A stretch of DNA of 8,379 nucleotides from Spirochaetaceae bacterium. GTDB taxonomy: Bacteria; Spirochaetota; Spirochaetia; Sphaerochaetales; Sphaerochaetaceae. Made by a program: the position numbers and the translations under genes. The notes beneath the pieces are model-generated. The model had not been told where the DNA came from, did no database searches, and saw only the letters and a list, made by a program, of their open reading frames with translations. Position 1 is the stretch's first letter. The number at the start of each line of letters is the position of its first letter. The DNA is taken from contig DMKZ01000019.1 of NCBI GenBank assembly GCA_003454065.1, positions 1 to 8,379 on the forward strand, written 5' to 3'. Positions 1-7,096 of this stretch are shown piece after piece.

Positions 1-154
1 TAAAAACCTGCTGTCCAGAGAGCGCATGTGGATTCGGAGGCGGAAAATTGCCGAAAGACAGCGGAATACTGTCGTCCTTTGCTGGTTTCCGGCGGTTTTC
101 AGACCCGAAAGGCATCAGGCGAAATCGGATTCTGAAGTTCTTAGAAACACCCTC
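1..154. other. Left-edge stretch with no supported gene
   Basis: This stretch lies beyond the groL terminator and I can support no gene in it. A plus-strand frame is open from the window edge to a TAG at 182-184, with an internal ATG at 26. It would give a basic, Arg-rich peptide of about 52 residues that runs through the groL terminator, has only a weak AGAGAG upstream, and shows no domain I know. On the minus strand a frame starting at ATG 115 is open to the window edge (about 38 codons, proline-rich near its end) but has no Shine-Dalgarno sequence. Either could be the end of a real neighbouring gene; the sequence outside the window is needed to decide. Confidence 0.3.
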
Positions 155-204
155 AAAAAAAAGGCGCAAGAACCGAACGAATAGAATCGCATAGCCCCTG
201 CGCC
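155..204 (-). terminator. Intrinsic terminator of groL
   Basis: Read on the minus strand, the arm at 204-194 (GGCGCAGGGGC) pairs with the arm at 173-163 (GTTCTTGCGCC). This gives an 11-bp stem containing three G-U wobbles. The loop is about 20 nt, and a run of eight T follows directly (162-155). It lies 38 nt past the groL stop codon, as expected for a Rho-independent terminator. In the plus direction there is no U-tract, so it works one way only. Confidence 0.88.
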
Positions 205-241
205 CATATCAATCTTTACCTTAACCTAACATCAGGAATCA

Positions 242-1882
242 TCACATCATTCCCATTCCGCCACCCATTCCCGGATTGCCGGCAGGAGCAGGTTCCGGAG
301 CAGGAATATCCGTCACGGCGCATTCGGACGAGATGATGAGCTCTGCAATGGAAGCAGCCTTCTCAAGCGCGATCCTCGTGACCTTCACAGGATCTATGAT
401 ACCCTCCTTCATCATATCTTCAACCCAGACGTTCTTAGCGGCATCATAGCCGGACCCGTTTTTGCCTGTCTTGCACTTCTCGGCAATCACAGCGCCGTCA
501 ACGCCCGCATTCTCGGCAATCTGCCTTATCGGTTCCTCGATAGCGCGGACGATTATGTTGTATCCTGTCCTCTCGTCGTCGTTAAGAGCGGAGAGATCCT
601 TTTTCCTCAATGCCTTGACAGCCTGGCAAAGAGCAACGCCACCGCCGGGGATTATGCCTTCGGCAATAGCCGCCCTCGTCGCATTAAGCGCGTCTTCGAC
701 TCTATCCTTCTTTTCCTTGAGTTCGACCTCCGTAGCGGCGCCGACATTTATGACGGCAACGCCTCCGGCAAGCTTCGCAAGCCTCTCCTGAAGCTTCTCC
801 TTGTCATAATCGCTAGTCGTCTTCTCGATCTGCTTCTTTATCTCGCCGACCCTGTCCTTGATATCGGCAGGCTTCCCGGCGCCATTGATTATCGTCGTAT
901 TGTCCTTATCGACTTTCACGCTCTTGGCCTTGCCGAGATTATCGATTGTGGCGTTCTCCAAAGTCATGCCGAGTTCCTCGGAAATAAGGGTTCCGCCTGT
1001 GAGGATCGCTATATCCTCAAGCATTGCCTTCCTTCTATCGCCGAATCCAGGCGCCTTGACCGCCACCGTGTTCAACGTTCCGCGAACCGTGTTGATGACC
1101 AATGTCGTAAGAGCTTCGCCATCGACATCCTCCGCGATTATGAGCAACGGCTTTCCAGTCTCAGCAACCTTTTCGAGAAGCGGAAGCAATTCCTTCATGC
1201 TGGAGATCTTCTTGTCATGAATCAGGATGTACGGATCTGACAAGGCGCACTCCATGCTATCCCTGTTCGTGCAGAAATACGCGCTGAGATAGCCTCTGTC
1301 GAACTGCATCCCCTCGACATAATCGGTAGTGGTCTCAATCGTCTTGGACTCCTCTATCGTTATGACGCCGTCTTTGCCGACCTTGTCCATCGCTCCTGCG
1401 ATCTCCTCGCCGATCAACCTGTCGTTATTCGCGGAAATGGAAGCGACCGAAGTGATGTCGGACTTGTCCTTGACCTGCTTCGAAACCTTCTTCAGCTCGG
1501 CAATGGTGTCCTCGACGGCTTTGTCGATCCCCTTCCTCAAATCCATAGGGTTCACGCCGGATGAAACGCCTTTCATGCCTTCCCTTATTATCGACCATGC
1601 CAAAACGGTCGCCGTCGTGGTTCCATCGCCGGCTATGTCGTTGGTCTTGGAAGCGACTTCCCTAAGCAGCTGCGCTCCCATATTCTCATACGGGTCCTCA
1701 AGCTCGATCTCGCGTGCGACGGTCACTCCGTCCTTAGTGATTGTCGGGGCACCGTATTTCTTATCCAAAAGCACAGTCCTCCCTTTCGGACCGAGCGTGA
1801 CCATGACAGCCTTTGAAATCTTCTCAACGCCCTTGACAAGCGCCTTTCTGGCCTCTTCTGAAAACAACAATTGCTTTGCCAT
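242..1882 (-). CDS. groL: 60-kDa chaperonin GroEL
   Basis: This is the group I chaperonin: a double ring of 14 subunits in the cytoplasm that encloses unfolded proteins and folds them with ATP and the GroES lid. The 546-residue length is typical. Visible family features are MAKQLLF at the N-terminus, LGPKGR at 30-35, the ATP-binding GDGTTT at 85-90, [16 protein letters not shown] at 277-292 and EDALNATRA at 396-404, which carries the aspartate needed for ATP hydrolysis (D397). GGGVAL lies at 413-418 and the C-terminal tail is Gly-Met-rich (GMGGGMGMM). The reading frame extends 19 codons further upstream, but I chose ATG 1882 because it gives the conserved N-terminus and has AGAGG 8 nt before it. 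There is no groES next to it and no CIRCE element upstream. It has its own promoter and terminator, so it is probably a single-gene transcript. Confidence 0.98.
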   Translation of the reverse strand: MAKQLLFSEEARKALVKGVEKISKAVMVTLGPKGRTVLLDKKYGAPTITKDGVTVAREIELEDPYENMGAQLLREVASKTNDIAGDGTTTATVLAWSIIREGMKGVSSGVNPMDLRKGIDKAVEDTIAELKKVSKQVKDKSDITSVASISANNDRLIGEEIAGAMDKVGKDGVITIEESKTIETTTDYVEGMQFDRGYLSAYFCTNRDSMECALSDPYILIHDKKISSMKELLPLLEKVAETGKPLLIIAEDVDGEALTTLVINTVRGTLNTVAVKAPGFGDRRKAMLEDIAILTGGTLISEELGMTLENATIDNLGKAKSVKVDKDNTTIINGAGKPADIKDRVGEIKKQIEKTTSDYDKEKLQERLAKLAGGVAVINVGAATEVELKEKKDRVEDALNATRAAIAEGIIPGGGVALCQAVKALRKKDLSALNDDERTGYNIIVRAIEEPIRQIAENAGVDGAVIAEKCKTGKNGSGYDAAKNVWVEDMMKEGIIDPVKVTRIALEKAASIAELIISSECAVTDIPAPEPAPAGNPGMGGGMGMM

Positions 1883-1954
1883 TGCATATACCTCTTTTTT
1901 GTTTTTATAATCTAATATTCTAAGTTTTGGAAATCCCATCGAACTTCATCGAGA

Positions 1955-2009
1955 TGCTTTCAATCGGCTTTCAAAAAGTTCTTTTGATTGTCTTTAAACC
2001 TTGAAAGCA
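1955..2009 (-). promoter_or_regulatory. Structured part of the groL 5' leader
   Basis: The 248 nt between the DMT gene and groL hold no gene. In the predicted groL leader (about 146 nt) one GCUUUCAA segment (2008-2001) is complementary to two UUGAAAGC copies (1974-1967 and 1963-1956). Only one pairing can form at a time; the distal one extends to 9 bp with T1955 and A2009. A small hairpin between them pairs 1971-1976 with 1982-1987 around a 5-nt loop. The layout could be a temperature- or protein-responsive leader, but no known riboswitch is recognised and the stems are short. Confidence 0.3.
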
Positions 2010-2034
2010 ATACGGATTCCAACACAACTTCATA

Positions 2035-2062
2035 ATTATATACTCTTTGGCTTTTTTTGCAA
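2035..2062 (-). promoter_or_regulatory. Predicted sigma-70 promoter of groL
   Basis: On the minus strand a -35-like TTGCAA (2062-2057, 4 of 6 matches) is followed after 16 bp by a perfect TATAAT (2040-2035). Transcription would begin near 2028, leaving a leader of about 146 nt before ATG 1882. No inverted repeat of the CIRCE type (TTAGCACTC/GAGTGCTAA) is present, so HrcA control through that site is not supported. Confidence 0.55.
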
Positions 2063-2130
2063 AATCGAACGCAGGCGCGTGATAAAGCAAAGCCAGCGAT
2101 AAAGCCGCCAAGCATCAAAGGGCAGCACCA

Positions 2131-2559
2131 TCATTTCCAATTCACAAGCCCTAGACCGATGAGGCAGACAACCATGCCTGCGATTTTATTCCATGTTATC
2201 TTCTCCTTGTAGGCGAAATAGCCGACGAAAATCAAAGCCACAGCTAAAAAGGATACTTGGACGATTTGCATCACGCTTATCTTCCAACCAGCCTTGTATG
2301 CATAGATGCTACCCACTTCCAAGCCTATGAGAACCAATCCCCATGCGAACGGCGTGATATTCGTTTTCTTGAACTCGGCAAGCAAGTCGCCGCCCTTGTT
2401 CAGAATGAAATACATGGCTATGGAAAGGACGGCTCCGGAAACATAAGTGATGACGAGCATTGCAAACGAATCCATCCCTTCAGGCGCTGATTTCGCGCAC
2501 ACTTGGTAAAACACGTTTGAAACTACAATCAAGGCCACAGGCCAAACGAACGAAAACAT
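2131..2559 (-). CDS. Five-helix EamA/DMT-type membrane protein
   Basis: This is a small inner-membrane protein of 142 residues in the drug/metabolite transporter style. Five hydrophobic segments can be read at about residues 1-21, 31-54, 71-90, 95-117 and 122-140. A short charged loop (GGDLLAEFKKTN) sits between helices 2 and 3, and the last helix ends in LVNWK. The length and the five helices match a single EamA half rather than the ten-helix full transporter. Such halves act as homo- or heterodimers, and no second half is seen here. It starts 17 nt after the aspartate kinase stop, with no clear Shine-Dalgarno sequence, so its expression probably depends on the upstream message. The substrate is unknown; the neighbour makes an amino-acid or metabolite exporter conceivable, but this is inference. 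No convincing terminator follows it. Confidence 0.8.
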   Translation of the reverse strand: MFSFVWPVALIVVSNVFYQVCAKSAPEGMDSFAMLVITYVSGAVLSIAMYFILNKGGDLLAEFKKTNITPFAWGLVLIGLEVGSIYAYKAGWKISVMQIVQVSFLAVALIFVGYFAYKEKITWNKIAGMVVCLIGLGLVNWK

Positions 2560-2576
2560 AATTCAATTGCAGCCGA

Positions 2577-3521
2577 TTATCCGAAAATCCTGTCGAATTG
2601 GGATGCGATATCGCACGCACCCAGATTCTTCGCCGTTCCGTCGCAGCACACGACGACTACATCGTTTCCGTTCTTGGTCAAAGCTACGGGTTTGGAAGCG
2701 TCTTCTGGACGTATGGAATCGTTGTTGACGATTTTCGTGCCCAGCTCTTCGGGCTTGTTGGTATTTAAGACATGGATGGGAATCAGATTCTCGACCGGAC
2801 GTATTGCGCTGAAGCAGAACACTTCGGTTCCGTTTTCCGCCAACGAACGCAGCGCCGCATACGAAAGCTCGCTAATCGGCATGGCCTTTTCGATAAGCTT
2901 GGGATTGGCATTGAAAACTCCGGACACATCGGTGTAATTCTCATAGACATCCGCCTTGATCGCTCTAGCAACCACGGAACCTGTCGTATCACTCCCTCCG
3001 CGCGTGAAAGTCTTGATTTTTCCATCAGAACCTTTTCCGTAAAACCCCGGCATGACATATTTTTTGTTAGGATCTATTGCTTTTGCCAAAGCACCGTAGG
3101 TGGCATCGCATACCGTGAGCGAATCATCGCTTATCTCGATATAGTCGAACGGATCTAAAAAATCGCGCTTCACGTATTCGCTCACGATCAATCCGGAAAC
3201 GTATTCTCCGCGAGACGCCGCCTCGTCGGCAGTCTTCCATTCGGCATAATTCTCCTTTATGTAATCGGAAGCTCTGGATGAAATCGAAAGGTCCTTTTCA
3301 ATTGCGATGACCCTCTCCGCAAAAGCATCTACAAGCGATTTGTCATGCGTCTTAGCGTAATCAAGCAGGATATCGGTAATCTTGATATCCGATGGAAATC
3401 TTTTTCCAGGAGCCGAAACCACCACTACCGCAGGATCGCTTTTGGCGATTATGCCCGCAACCTTGCGTATTTGCGTCGAATCCGCAAGCGACGTTCCTCC
3501 GAATTTGGCAACTTTTATCAT
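2577..3521 (-). CDS. Aspartate kinase lacking a complete ACT region
   Basis: Aspartate kinase phosphorylates L-aspartate with ATP, the first step toward lysine, threonine, methionine and diaminopimelate. The catalytic domain is complete: KFGGTSLAD at 6-14, SAPGK at 36-40, GEYVSG at 105-110 (substrate-binding Glu), PGFYGK at 158-163, TRGGSDTTG at 173-181, YTDVSGVF at 196-203 with NPK at 206-208, and IHVLNT...GTKIV to about 265. Only some 49 residues follow; a short LTKNGNDVVVVCC stretch could be the first strand of an ACT domain. Usual monofunctional enzymes have about 400-450 residues with two ACT domains that bind inhibitory lysine or threonine. This one has 314, so normal feedback control is unlikely by this route. 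No ACT remnant follows the stop, which argues against a recent frameshift. ATG 3521 is chosen for its AGGAGG and because KVAKFGG then lies at the N-terminus. It is followed closely by a small membrane protein gene. Confidence 0.93.
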   Translation of the reverse strand: MIKVAKFGGTSLADSTQIRKVAGIIAKSDPAVVVVSAPGKRFPSDIKITDILLDYAKTHDKSLVDAFAERVIAIEKDLSISSRASDYIKENYAEWKTADEAASRGEYVSGLIVSEYVKRDFLDPFDYIEISDDSLTVCDATYGALAKAIDPNKKYVMPGFYGKGSDGKIKTFTRGGSDTTGSVVARAIKADVYENYTDVSGVFNANPKLIEKAMPISELSYAALRSLAENGTEVFCFSAIRPVENLIPIHVLNTNKPEELGTKIVNNDSIRPEDASKPVALTKNGNDVVVVCCDGTAKNLGACDIASQFDRIFG

Positions 3522-3527
3522 ATCAAT

Positions 3528-3533
3528 CCTCCT
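3528..3533 (-). promoter_or_regulatory. Ribosome binding site of the aspartate kinase
   Basis: A full AGGAGG ends 6 nt before ATG 3521. It is the only perfect Shine-Dalgarno sequence in the window. It fixes the start at 3521 rather than at the in-frame start ten codons upstream (3551). Confidence 0.85.
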
Positions 3534-3563
3534 ATTCAAAGCATTATTCAAACATTTTATCCG

Positions 3564-3595
3564 AAGTTTCTATAAACAACTACTAAGTTTCGATA
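3564..3595. repeat. Two phased direct repeats, aagtttcNata
   Basis: In the 85-nt gap between the pyrophosphatase and the aspartate kinase, the 11-mers at 3564-3574 and 3585-3595 share 10 of 11 bases (aagtttcNata on the plus strand). Their starts are 21 bp apart, close to two turns of the helix, which suits a dimeric regulator bound on one face. On the minus strand a TAAAAT (3559-3554) lies just downstream and could be a -10 box, though no good -35 goes with it. A regulatory role is inference only. Confidence 0.35.
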
Positions 3596-3606
3596 TGGTG
3601 CAAAGG

Positions 3607-5271
3607 CTATTCCGCTAATGCTCGCAAAAGTTCGGGAAGAAGCTGCTTTTTCCTGGAAATCACGCCAGGCATGTCGTAAACGCCGTCGCGTATTTTGGCG
3701 TATTGCAGATTTTCCGTAATCCTCGTTTTCGTGGAAACCAGAACGGACGATGCCGTCTGGGCGTCCGATACCATAAGCATTGCGAAGGAAAGGAATTGAA
3801 AATCCCTTATCTTTTCAAGGGATTGAAGCAGTTCTTGGACTTTAGGGTTGCCCATCACATCAGGCATGCCCACCACCTCAACCTGCCCGATACCGAATTT
3901 GATACCCTTCTCCGTATATATCTTGAAATCCGACGACACAGCCCTATCGCTATCGAGATCCTCGAACTTCCGATAATTGGAGTATATCACGCTGCTGAGC
4001 TTCTCCTCTGTCAGACCGGATATGCCTAGCAATTCCTGATACGCCCTCTTGTCTATCGAGGTAGCCGTCGGGCTTTTAAGGAATACGGTATCCGAAACCA
4101 GCCCTCCCAATAGAATGGTAGCGGTTTCCTTGTCTATCCTGACATGCCTTCTCTTATACAGCTCCCAAACTATAGTGCATGTAGAACCGACCGGTTCCGC
4201 ATTTATGAAAATCGGAGCGGTCGTTTTCTCGCTGTTGAACCTGTGATGATCTACGATTTCCCTGATTTCAGCCTCATCTATTCCATCGATGCATTGATCA
4301 TGCTCGTTATGATCGACCAGAATGAAGCTCCTCTTGGGCTTAAATAGAAAATTCCTCCTGGTCAGGAAACCGACGAAACTTCCGTCCTCGTCTTCGACAG
4401 CCAAAGCCTTGAGACCCTTGGAGAGCAGCATCGTCTTGGCTTCCTCGAAAAGCGTCTTGCGTTTTACGGAAGGAAAAACCTCATCATGCAGCAGCGAAAC
4501 GTTCTGGCACAGCCTGAGAAGCCTTATGGTCTGCGAGGTATCGCCGCCGCTTATGAATATCGGACCCTTGAAGCCTTCGCATTTGATTTTCGCCTCATCG
4601 CTTTTGCTTATCCCCGTCACTATCACGGCATCGACTTTCTCCTTTATCGCAAGGTTGATGGTGTCGATCCTGTTTCCGGTTATGAGAACTATCTTCCTGC
4701 CGTTCTTCTTGACGCTTCGAATCCTGCTTACGACCTCAGATCGCTCCATGCAGCCTATCATAATGAGCGCCTTGAAGCTTTCGTCCGATTCGCCTTTTTT
4801 GAGAAAATGCCCTCCGATGCCCTCCTCCCACGAGGATTGGCTGAAGAAAATCTCCTCCCTTTTCTTGGCATTGCTCACCTTGAGAAAATACGAAGCTATG
4901 GATTCCTTGGTCAACAAGGTCCTGAACTTGCTGTCTTTGAATACGGGAATGACGCTGTATTCGTATTTCTCGTCCTCGAAAATGCTCACCAGCTTATATA
5001 TTGGATCCGTCTGGCGAAGCATCACATCCGTATTGACGAACACATCGTCAACATGCACGAAAGCATCGGTCATGTAAAGCGGCTTCTCTATTGAAAACGC
5101 TTGAAGATAATTCGTGCATTGGTTGTTCAAATGACCGCACCTTGCTGCGACATAATTCCTCTTCTTATCCGTCAGGTTCTTGAACCTTGCGTAAGCAATC
5201 GCAGCGCATATCGAATCCATATCAGGATTCTTGTGGCCGATCACATAAACATTTCTATCTTGATCCATCAT
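3607..5271 (-). CDS. Mn-dependent inorganic pyrophosphatase, CBS-DRTGG-DHH-DHHA2 type
   Basis: This is a family II inorganic pyrophosphatase, which splits pyrophosphate into two phosphates in the cytoplasm and pulls biosynthetic reactions forward. The protein is 554 residues, much longer than the roughly 310-residue plain form, because regulatory domains are inserted in the DHH domain. Metal-site motifs are GHKNPDMDS at 12-20, VDHNE at 319-323, the DHH of VDHHRF at 341-343 and LVSDT at 391-395. The DHHA2 domain follows, with the substrate-binding SRKKQ at 539-543. CBS-like segments lie near 65-130 and 265-312, with a DRTGG-like domain between them (about 165-260). In known CBS-containing relatives these bind adenine nucleotides and, with DRTGG, Ap4A; I infer similar control here. 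Two adjacent ATG codons (5271 and 5268) can start it, and neither has a Shine-Dalgarno sequence. Confidence 0.94.
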   Translation of the reverse strand: MMDQDRNVYVIGHKNPDMDSICAAIAYARFKNLTDKKRNYVAARCGHLNNQCTNYLQAFSIEKPLYMTDAFVHVDDVFVNTDVMLRQTDPIYKLVSIFEDEKYEYSVIPVFKDSKFRTLLTKESIASYFLKVSNAKKREEIFFSQSSWEEGIGGHFLKKGESDESFKALIMIGCMERSEVVSRIRSVKKNGRKIVLITGNRIDTINLAIKEKVDAVIVTGISKSDEAKIKCEGFKGPIFISGGDTSQTIRLLRLCQNVSLLHDEVFPSVKRKTLFEEAKTMLLSKGLKALAVEDEDGSFVGFLTRRNFLFKPKRSFILVDHNEHDQCIDGIDEAEIREIVDHHRFNSEKTTAPIFINAEPVGSTCTIVWELYKRRHVRIDKETATILLGGLVSDTVFLKSPTATSIDKRAYQELLGISGLTEEKLSSVIYSNYRKFEDLDSDRAVSSDFKIYTEKGIKFGIGQVEVVGMPDVMGNPKVQELLQSLEKIRDFQFLSFAMLMVSDAQTASSVLVSTKTRITENLQYAKIRDGVYDMPGVISRKKQLLPELLRALAE

Positions 5272-5276
5272 CGTCA

Positions 5277-5304
5277 ATTATACATATCGGCCGTTTTCTT
5301 ACAA
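5277..5304 (-). promoter_or_regulatory. Predicted promoter giving a nearly leaderless pyrophosphatase mRNA
   Basis: On the minus strand TTGTAA (5304-5299, 4 of 6 matches to the -35 consensus) is followed after 16 bp by a perfect TATAAT (5282-5277). Only 5 nt separate the -10 box from ATG 5271, so a usual start site 6-8 nt downstream would fall on or next to the first start codons. The -35 box overlaps the stop codon of the binding-protein gene. The absence of a Shine-Dalgarno sequence fits leaderless initiation. Confidence 0.45.
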
Positions 5305-6282
5305 GGCGAGTCCGCAAACATCCTCTATCACCCGAATCGAACCGGGGAACGAAACCGAAGCAGGATCAAAGCTTTCGAACTTTCCGGAATTGTAATACGG
5401 TTTCGATTGCTTTTCGATGATTCTATGGGGCACTTCCGAGACTTTGCAACCCTTCAATATCTTCGCCGCCTGCTCTCCCGCGCACTCCCCGACCGAATGA
5501 TAATCAAGAGATGCCGAAGCGAGGCAACCGGACTCCACCTGTTCGACATCGCTCCCGAAAACAGGTATTCCTGCTGCATCGGCAACATCCAGAATGGCGT
5601 CGAGCCTGCTGACTACGGAGCTGTCGAGAAGATTCATCATGCAATCCACGCCGAATGTTATCAGCGAGCGCGTTTGCAGCCTGATGCTGTTCGGATTCAA
5701 TACGGACAAGCCGACTATGCTTGCGCCGTATTTGTCCGCTTCTTCCCTAAACGACTTGAGCTGCACAAGATCGCTCGGTTCGTTCATGGACATCAAGGTT
5801 CCTATTCGCAACCCGTCCTTTCGACCCATGAATTCGTATATGAGCTCCATCTGCGCTTCGTAATCCGGAATATCGCTCGTCCCCGTGCAATTATCGAATC
5901 CGTCAAGCTTGGAACTGTCGGTTACGGCGCAGTAGACGACGGGGATTCCAGTCCCGTCGCAAGCCTTAGCCGCCTGAAGCGCAGCCGGAGTCGCTATCGC
6001 CACTACAAGTTTCGCTCCGCTTTCAACCAGCTCTTTAGCTTGGAGAAACGACAAATCCGTCTGAAAATCGCTGTCGAAGCGGCGAATGTCGTATCTGTCG
6101 AGATTTATTCCCGATTTCCTAAGTCCGTCCTCTATCCCAAGCCTGCAGGCGTTCAAGGATTCGTGCGACCCGAATTGGATTATCCCCACTATTTCCTTCT
6201 TGCTTTTGCAAGAAGAAAGACCGAATGCCTGAAGGATTGCGGTCAAAACGAAAGCAACTTTTCCGATTTTCATTTTCACCAT
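5299..6282 (-). CDS. TrpX-like ABC transporter substrate-binding lipoprotein
   Basis: This is a binding protein of the ABC_sub_bind family (COG2984, TrpX-like) that captures a small molecule outside the inner membrane and hands it to an ABC permease. The 327-residue protein begins with a lipoprotein signal: basic MVKMKIGK, a hydrophobic core at 9-22, and lipobox LSSC with the acylated cysteine at 25. The family pattern is clear: VGIIQFGSHESLNACRLGIEDGL at about 32-54, a glutamine- and alanine-rich AKELVESGAKLVVAIATPAA near 80-100, GIPVVYCAVTD near 112-122, AAGIPVFGSDVEQVESGCLAS near 235-255 and GEQAAKILKG near 267-277. ATG 6282 lies 3 nt after the trmJ stop and has AAAGG at a 7-nt spacing inside the end of trmJ, so the two are probably translationally coupled. 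No permease or ATPase gene is beside it, unlike the usual trpXYZ layout. Tryptophan as ligand is inferred from trpS nearby; other amino acids or unrelated ligands remain possible. Confidence 0.88.
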   Translation of the reverse strand: MVKMKIGKVAFVLTAILQAFGLSSCKSKKEIVGIIQFGSHESLNACRLGIEDGLRKSGINLDRYDIRRFDSDFQTDLSFLQAKELVESGAKLVVAIATPAALQAAKACDGTGIPVVYCAVTDSSKLDGFDNCTGTSDIPDYEAQMELIYEFMGRKDGLRIGTLMSMNEPSDLVQLKSFREEADKYGASIVGLSVLNPNSIRLQTRSLITFGVDCMMNLLDSSVVSRLDAILDVADAAGIPVFGSDVEQVESGCLASASLDYHSVGECAGEQAAKILKGCKVSEVPHRIIEKQSKPYYNSGKFESFDPASVSFPGSIRVIEDVCGLAL

Positions 6283-6285
6283 GCC

Positions 6286-7068
6286 CTAACCTTTGCGGGA
6301 TTCAAATCCCTCTCCCTTGTATTTGGAAATATCATGCACCTTCCTGAAGAATCTACCTATCCGTCCGATTTCCCATTCGCTGAATGCTCCCCTCAGCAGG
6401 CTATCGCGTAAAAAGACTTTGAAATTCGCTTCCTCATCGCTTGATTCCTTGAAATAGCGCATATCGCCGAGAAGCGCGCAAGCATCGCAAACCGCATCAT
6501 CGACTTTTTTCCTGACAGCAGCCCTTTTCGCTTGCAAAAGCGAATCATCCGCATAATCATCCAAACCTGTGAAAAGGCTGTAAGCGGCTATCTGAACGGC
6601 TTGGGAAAGATTAAGCGATGGGAAGGCAGACGATGTTTCTATAGCGCATGCCATGTTGCAACTGCAAACTTCATCATCCGTTAGCCCGTCACTTTCCCTA
6701 CCGAAAACCAAGTCTATGTCGCCATGAGGAAATGATCTCACCATTTCCGCCAATCCGGAAGGGGATAGCGGAAGCCCTTTTCTGAACTTGCCGATGCGCC
6801 TTGTGAAAGCAATCGAAAGCGAAGATGAGCCAAGCGCATCGTCAAGCGTCTTGAAAAGCATCTTCTTCTCGAACAAATCGAAAGCATGAACGGAAAGCTG
6901 ACGCACCCTAGCCTCATCGAATTCGCTGCGTCCGACGATTTTAAGCCGTCCGATCCCCATCGTCTTCGCCGCACGGCATACGGAACCTATGTTCTGACAA
7001 TCTTCGGGCTGGACAAGCACAACGCTAATTCTCGCCAGATTCTCTTCCCTATTCATAATCCTGCGCAT
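6286..7068 (-). CDS. trmJ: tRNA/rRNA 2'-O-methyltransferase, TrmH family group 1 (TrmJ-like)
   Basis: This is a SpoU/TrmH (SPOUT) methyltransferase of the TrmJ type, which uses S-adenosylmethionine to methylate a ribose 2'-OH. In characterised TrmJ the target is nucleotide 32 in the tRNA anticodon loop. The three family motifs are present: QNIGSVCRAAKTMG at 25-38 (motif 1, with the catalytic-type Arg at 32), DLVFGRESDGLTDDEV at 119-134 (motif 2) and SLNLSQAVQIAAY at 151-163 (motif 3). An alpha-helical C-terminal extension of about 95 residues is typical of TrmJ rather than of short TrmL. The length of 260 fits. ATG 7068 has AGGA 3 nt before it; ATG 7056, four codons later, also has an AGGA close by, so the start is not settled. 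It sits 28 nt after trpS and 3 nt before the lipoprotein gene. The exact target nucleotide cannot be read from sequence. Confidence 0.9.
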   Translation of the reverse strand: MRRIMNREENLARISVVLVQPEDCQNIGSVCRAAKTMGIGRLKIVGRSEFDEARVRQLSVHAFDLFEKKMLFKTLDDALGSSSLSIAFTRRIGKFRKGLPLSPSGLAEMVRSFPHGDIDLVFGRESDGLTDDEVCSCNMACAIETSSAFPSLNLSQAVQIAAYSLFTGLDDYADDSLLQAKRAAVRKKVDDAVCDACALLGDMRYFKESSDEEANFKVFLRDSLLRGAFSEWEIGRIGRFFRKVHDISKYKGEGFESRKG

Positions 7069-7096
7069 TCATCCTGCATACTTCGTTTGTTTCGGA

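Noticed and set aside
1883..1939. N-terminal 19-codon extension of GroEL
   Set aside because: GroEL proteins begin at MAKQ or similar, and AGAGG stands 8 nt before that ATG. The extension lies in the leader.
2063..2130. Possible terminator after the DMT gene
   Set aside because: The only hairpins are a 4-bp ACGC/GCGT stem with an interrupted T-run and a 7-bp TGGCTTT/AAAGCCA stem with no T-tract. Neither is convincing. Two gataaagc copies (2081-2088, 2098-2105) have no clear meaning.
4322..5077. Plus-strand open frame of 251 codons inside the pyrophosphatase gene
   Set aside because: It lies entirely opposite a well-supported coding sequence, has low-complexity Ser/Leu-rich composition and no Shine-Dalgarno sequence.
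5101..6411. Plus-strand open frame of 436 codons
   Set aside because: It lies antisense across parts of three convincing genes (pyrophosphatase, lipoprotein, trmJ), crosses their boundaries, and has no recognisable domain. It is a by-product of codon usage on the other strand.
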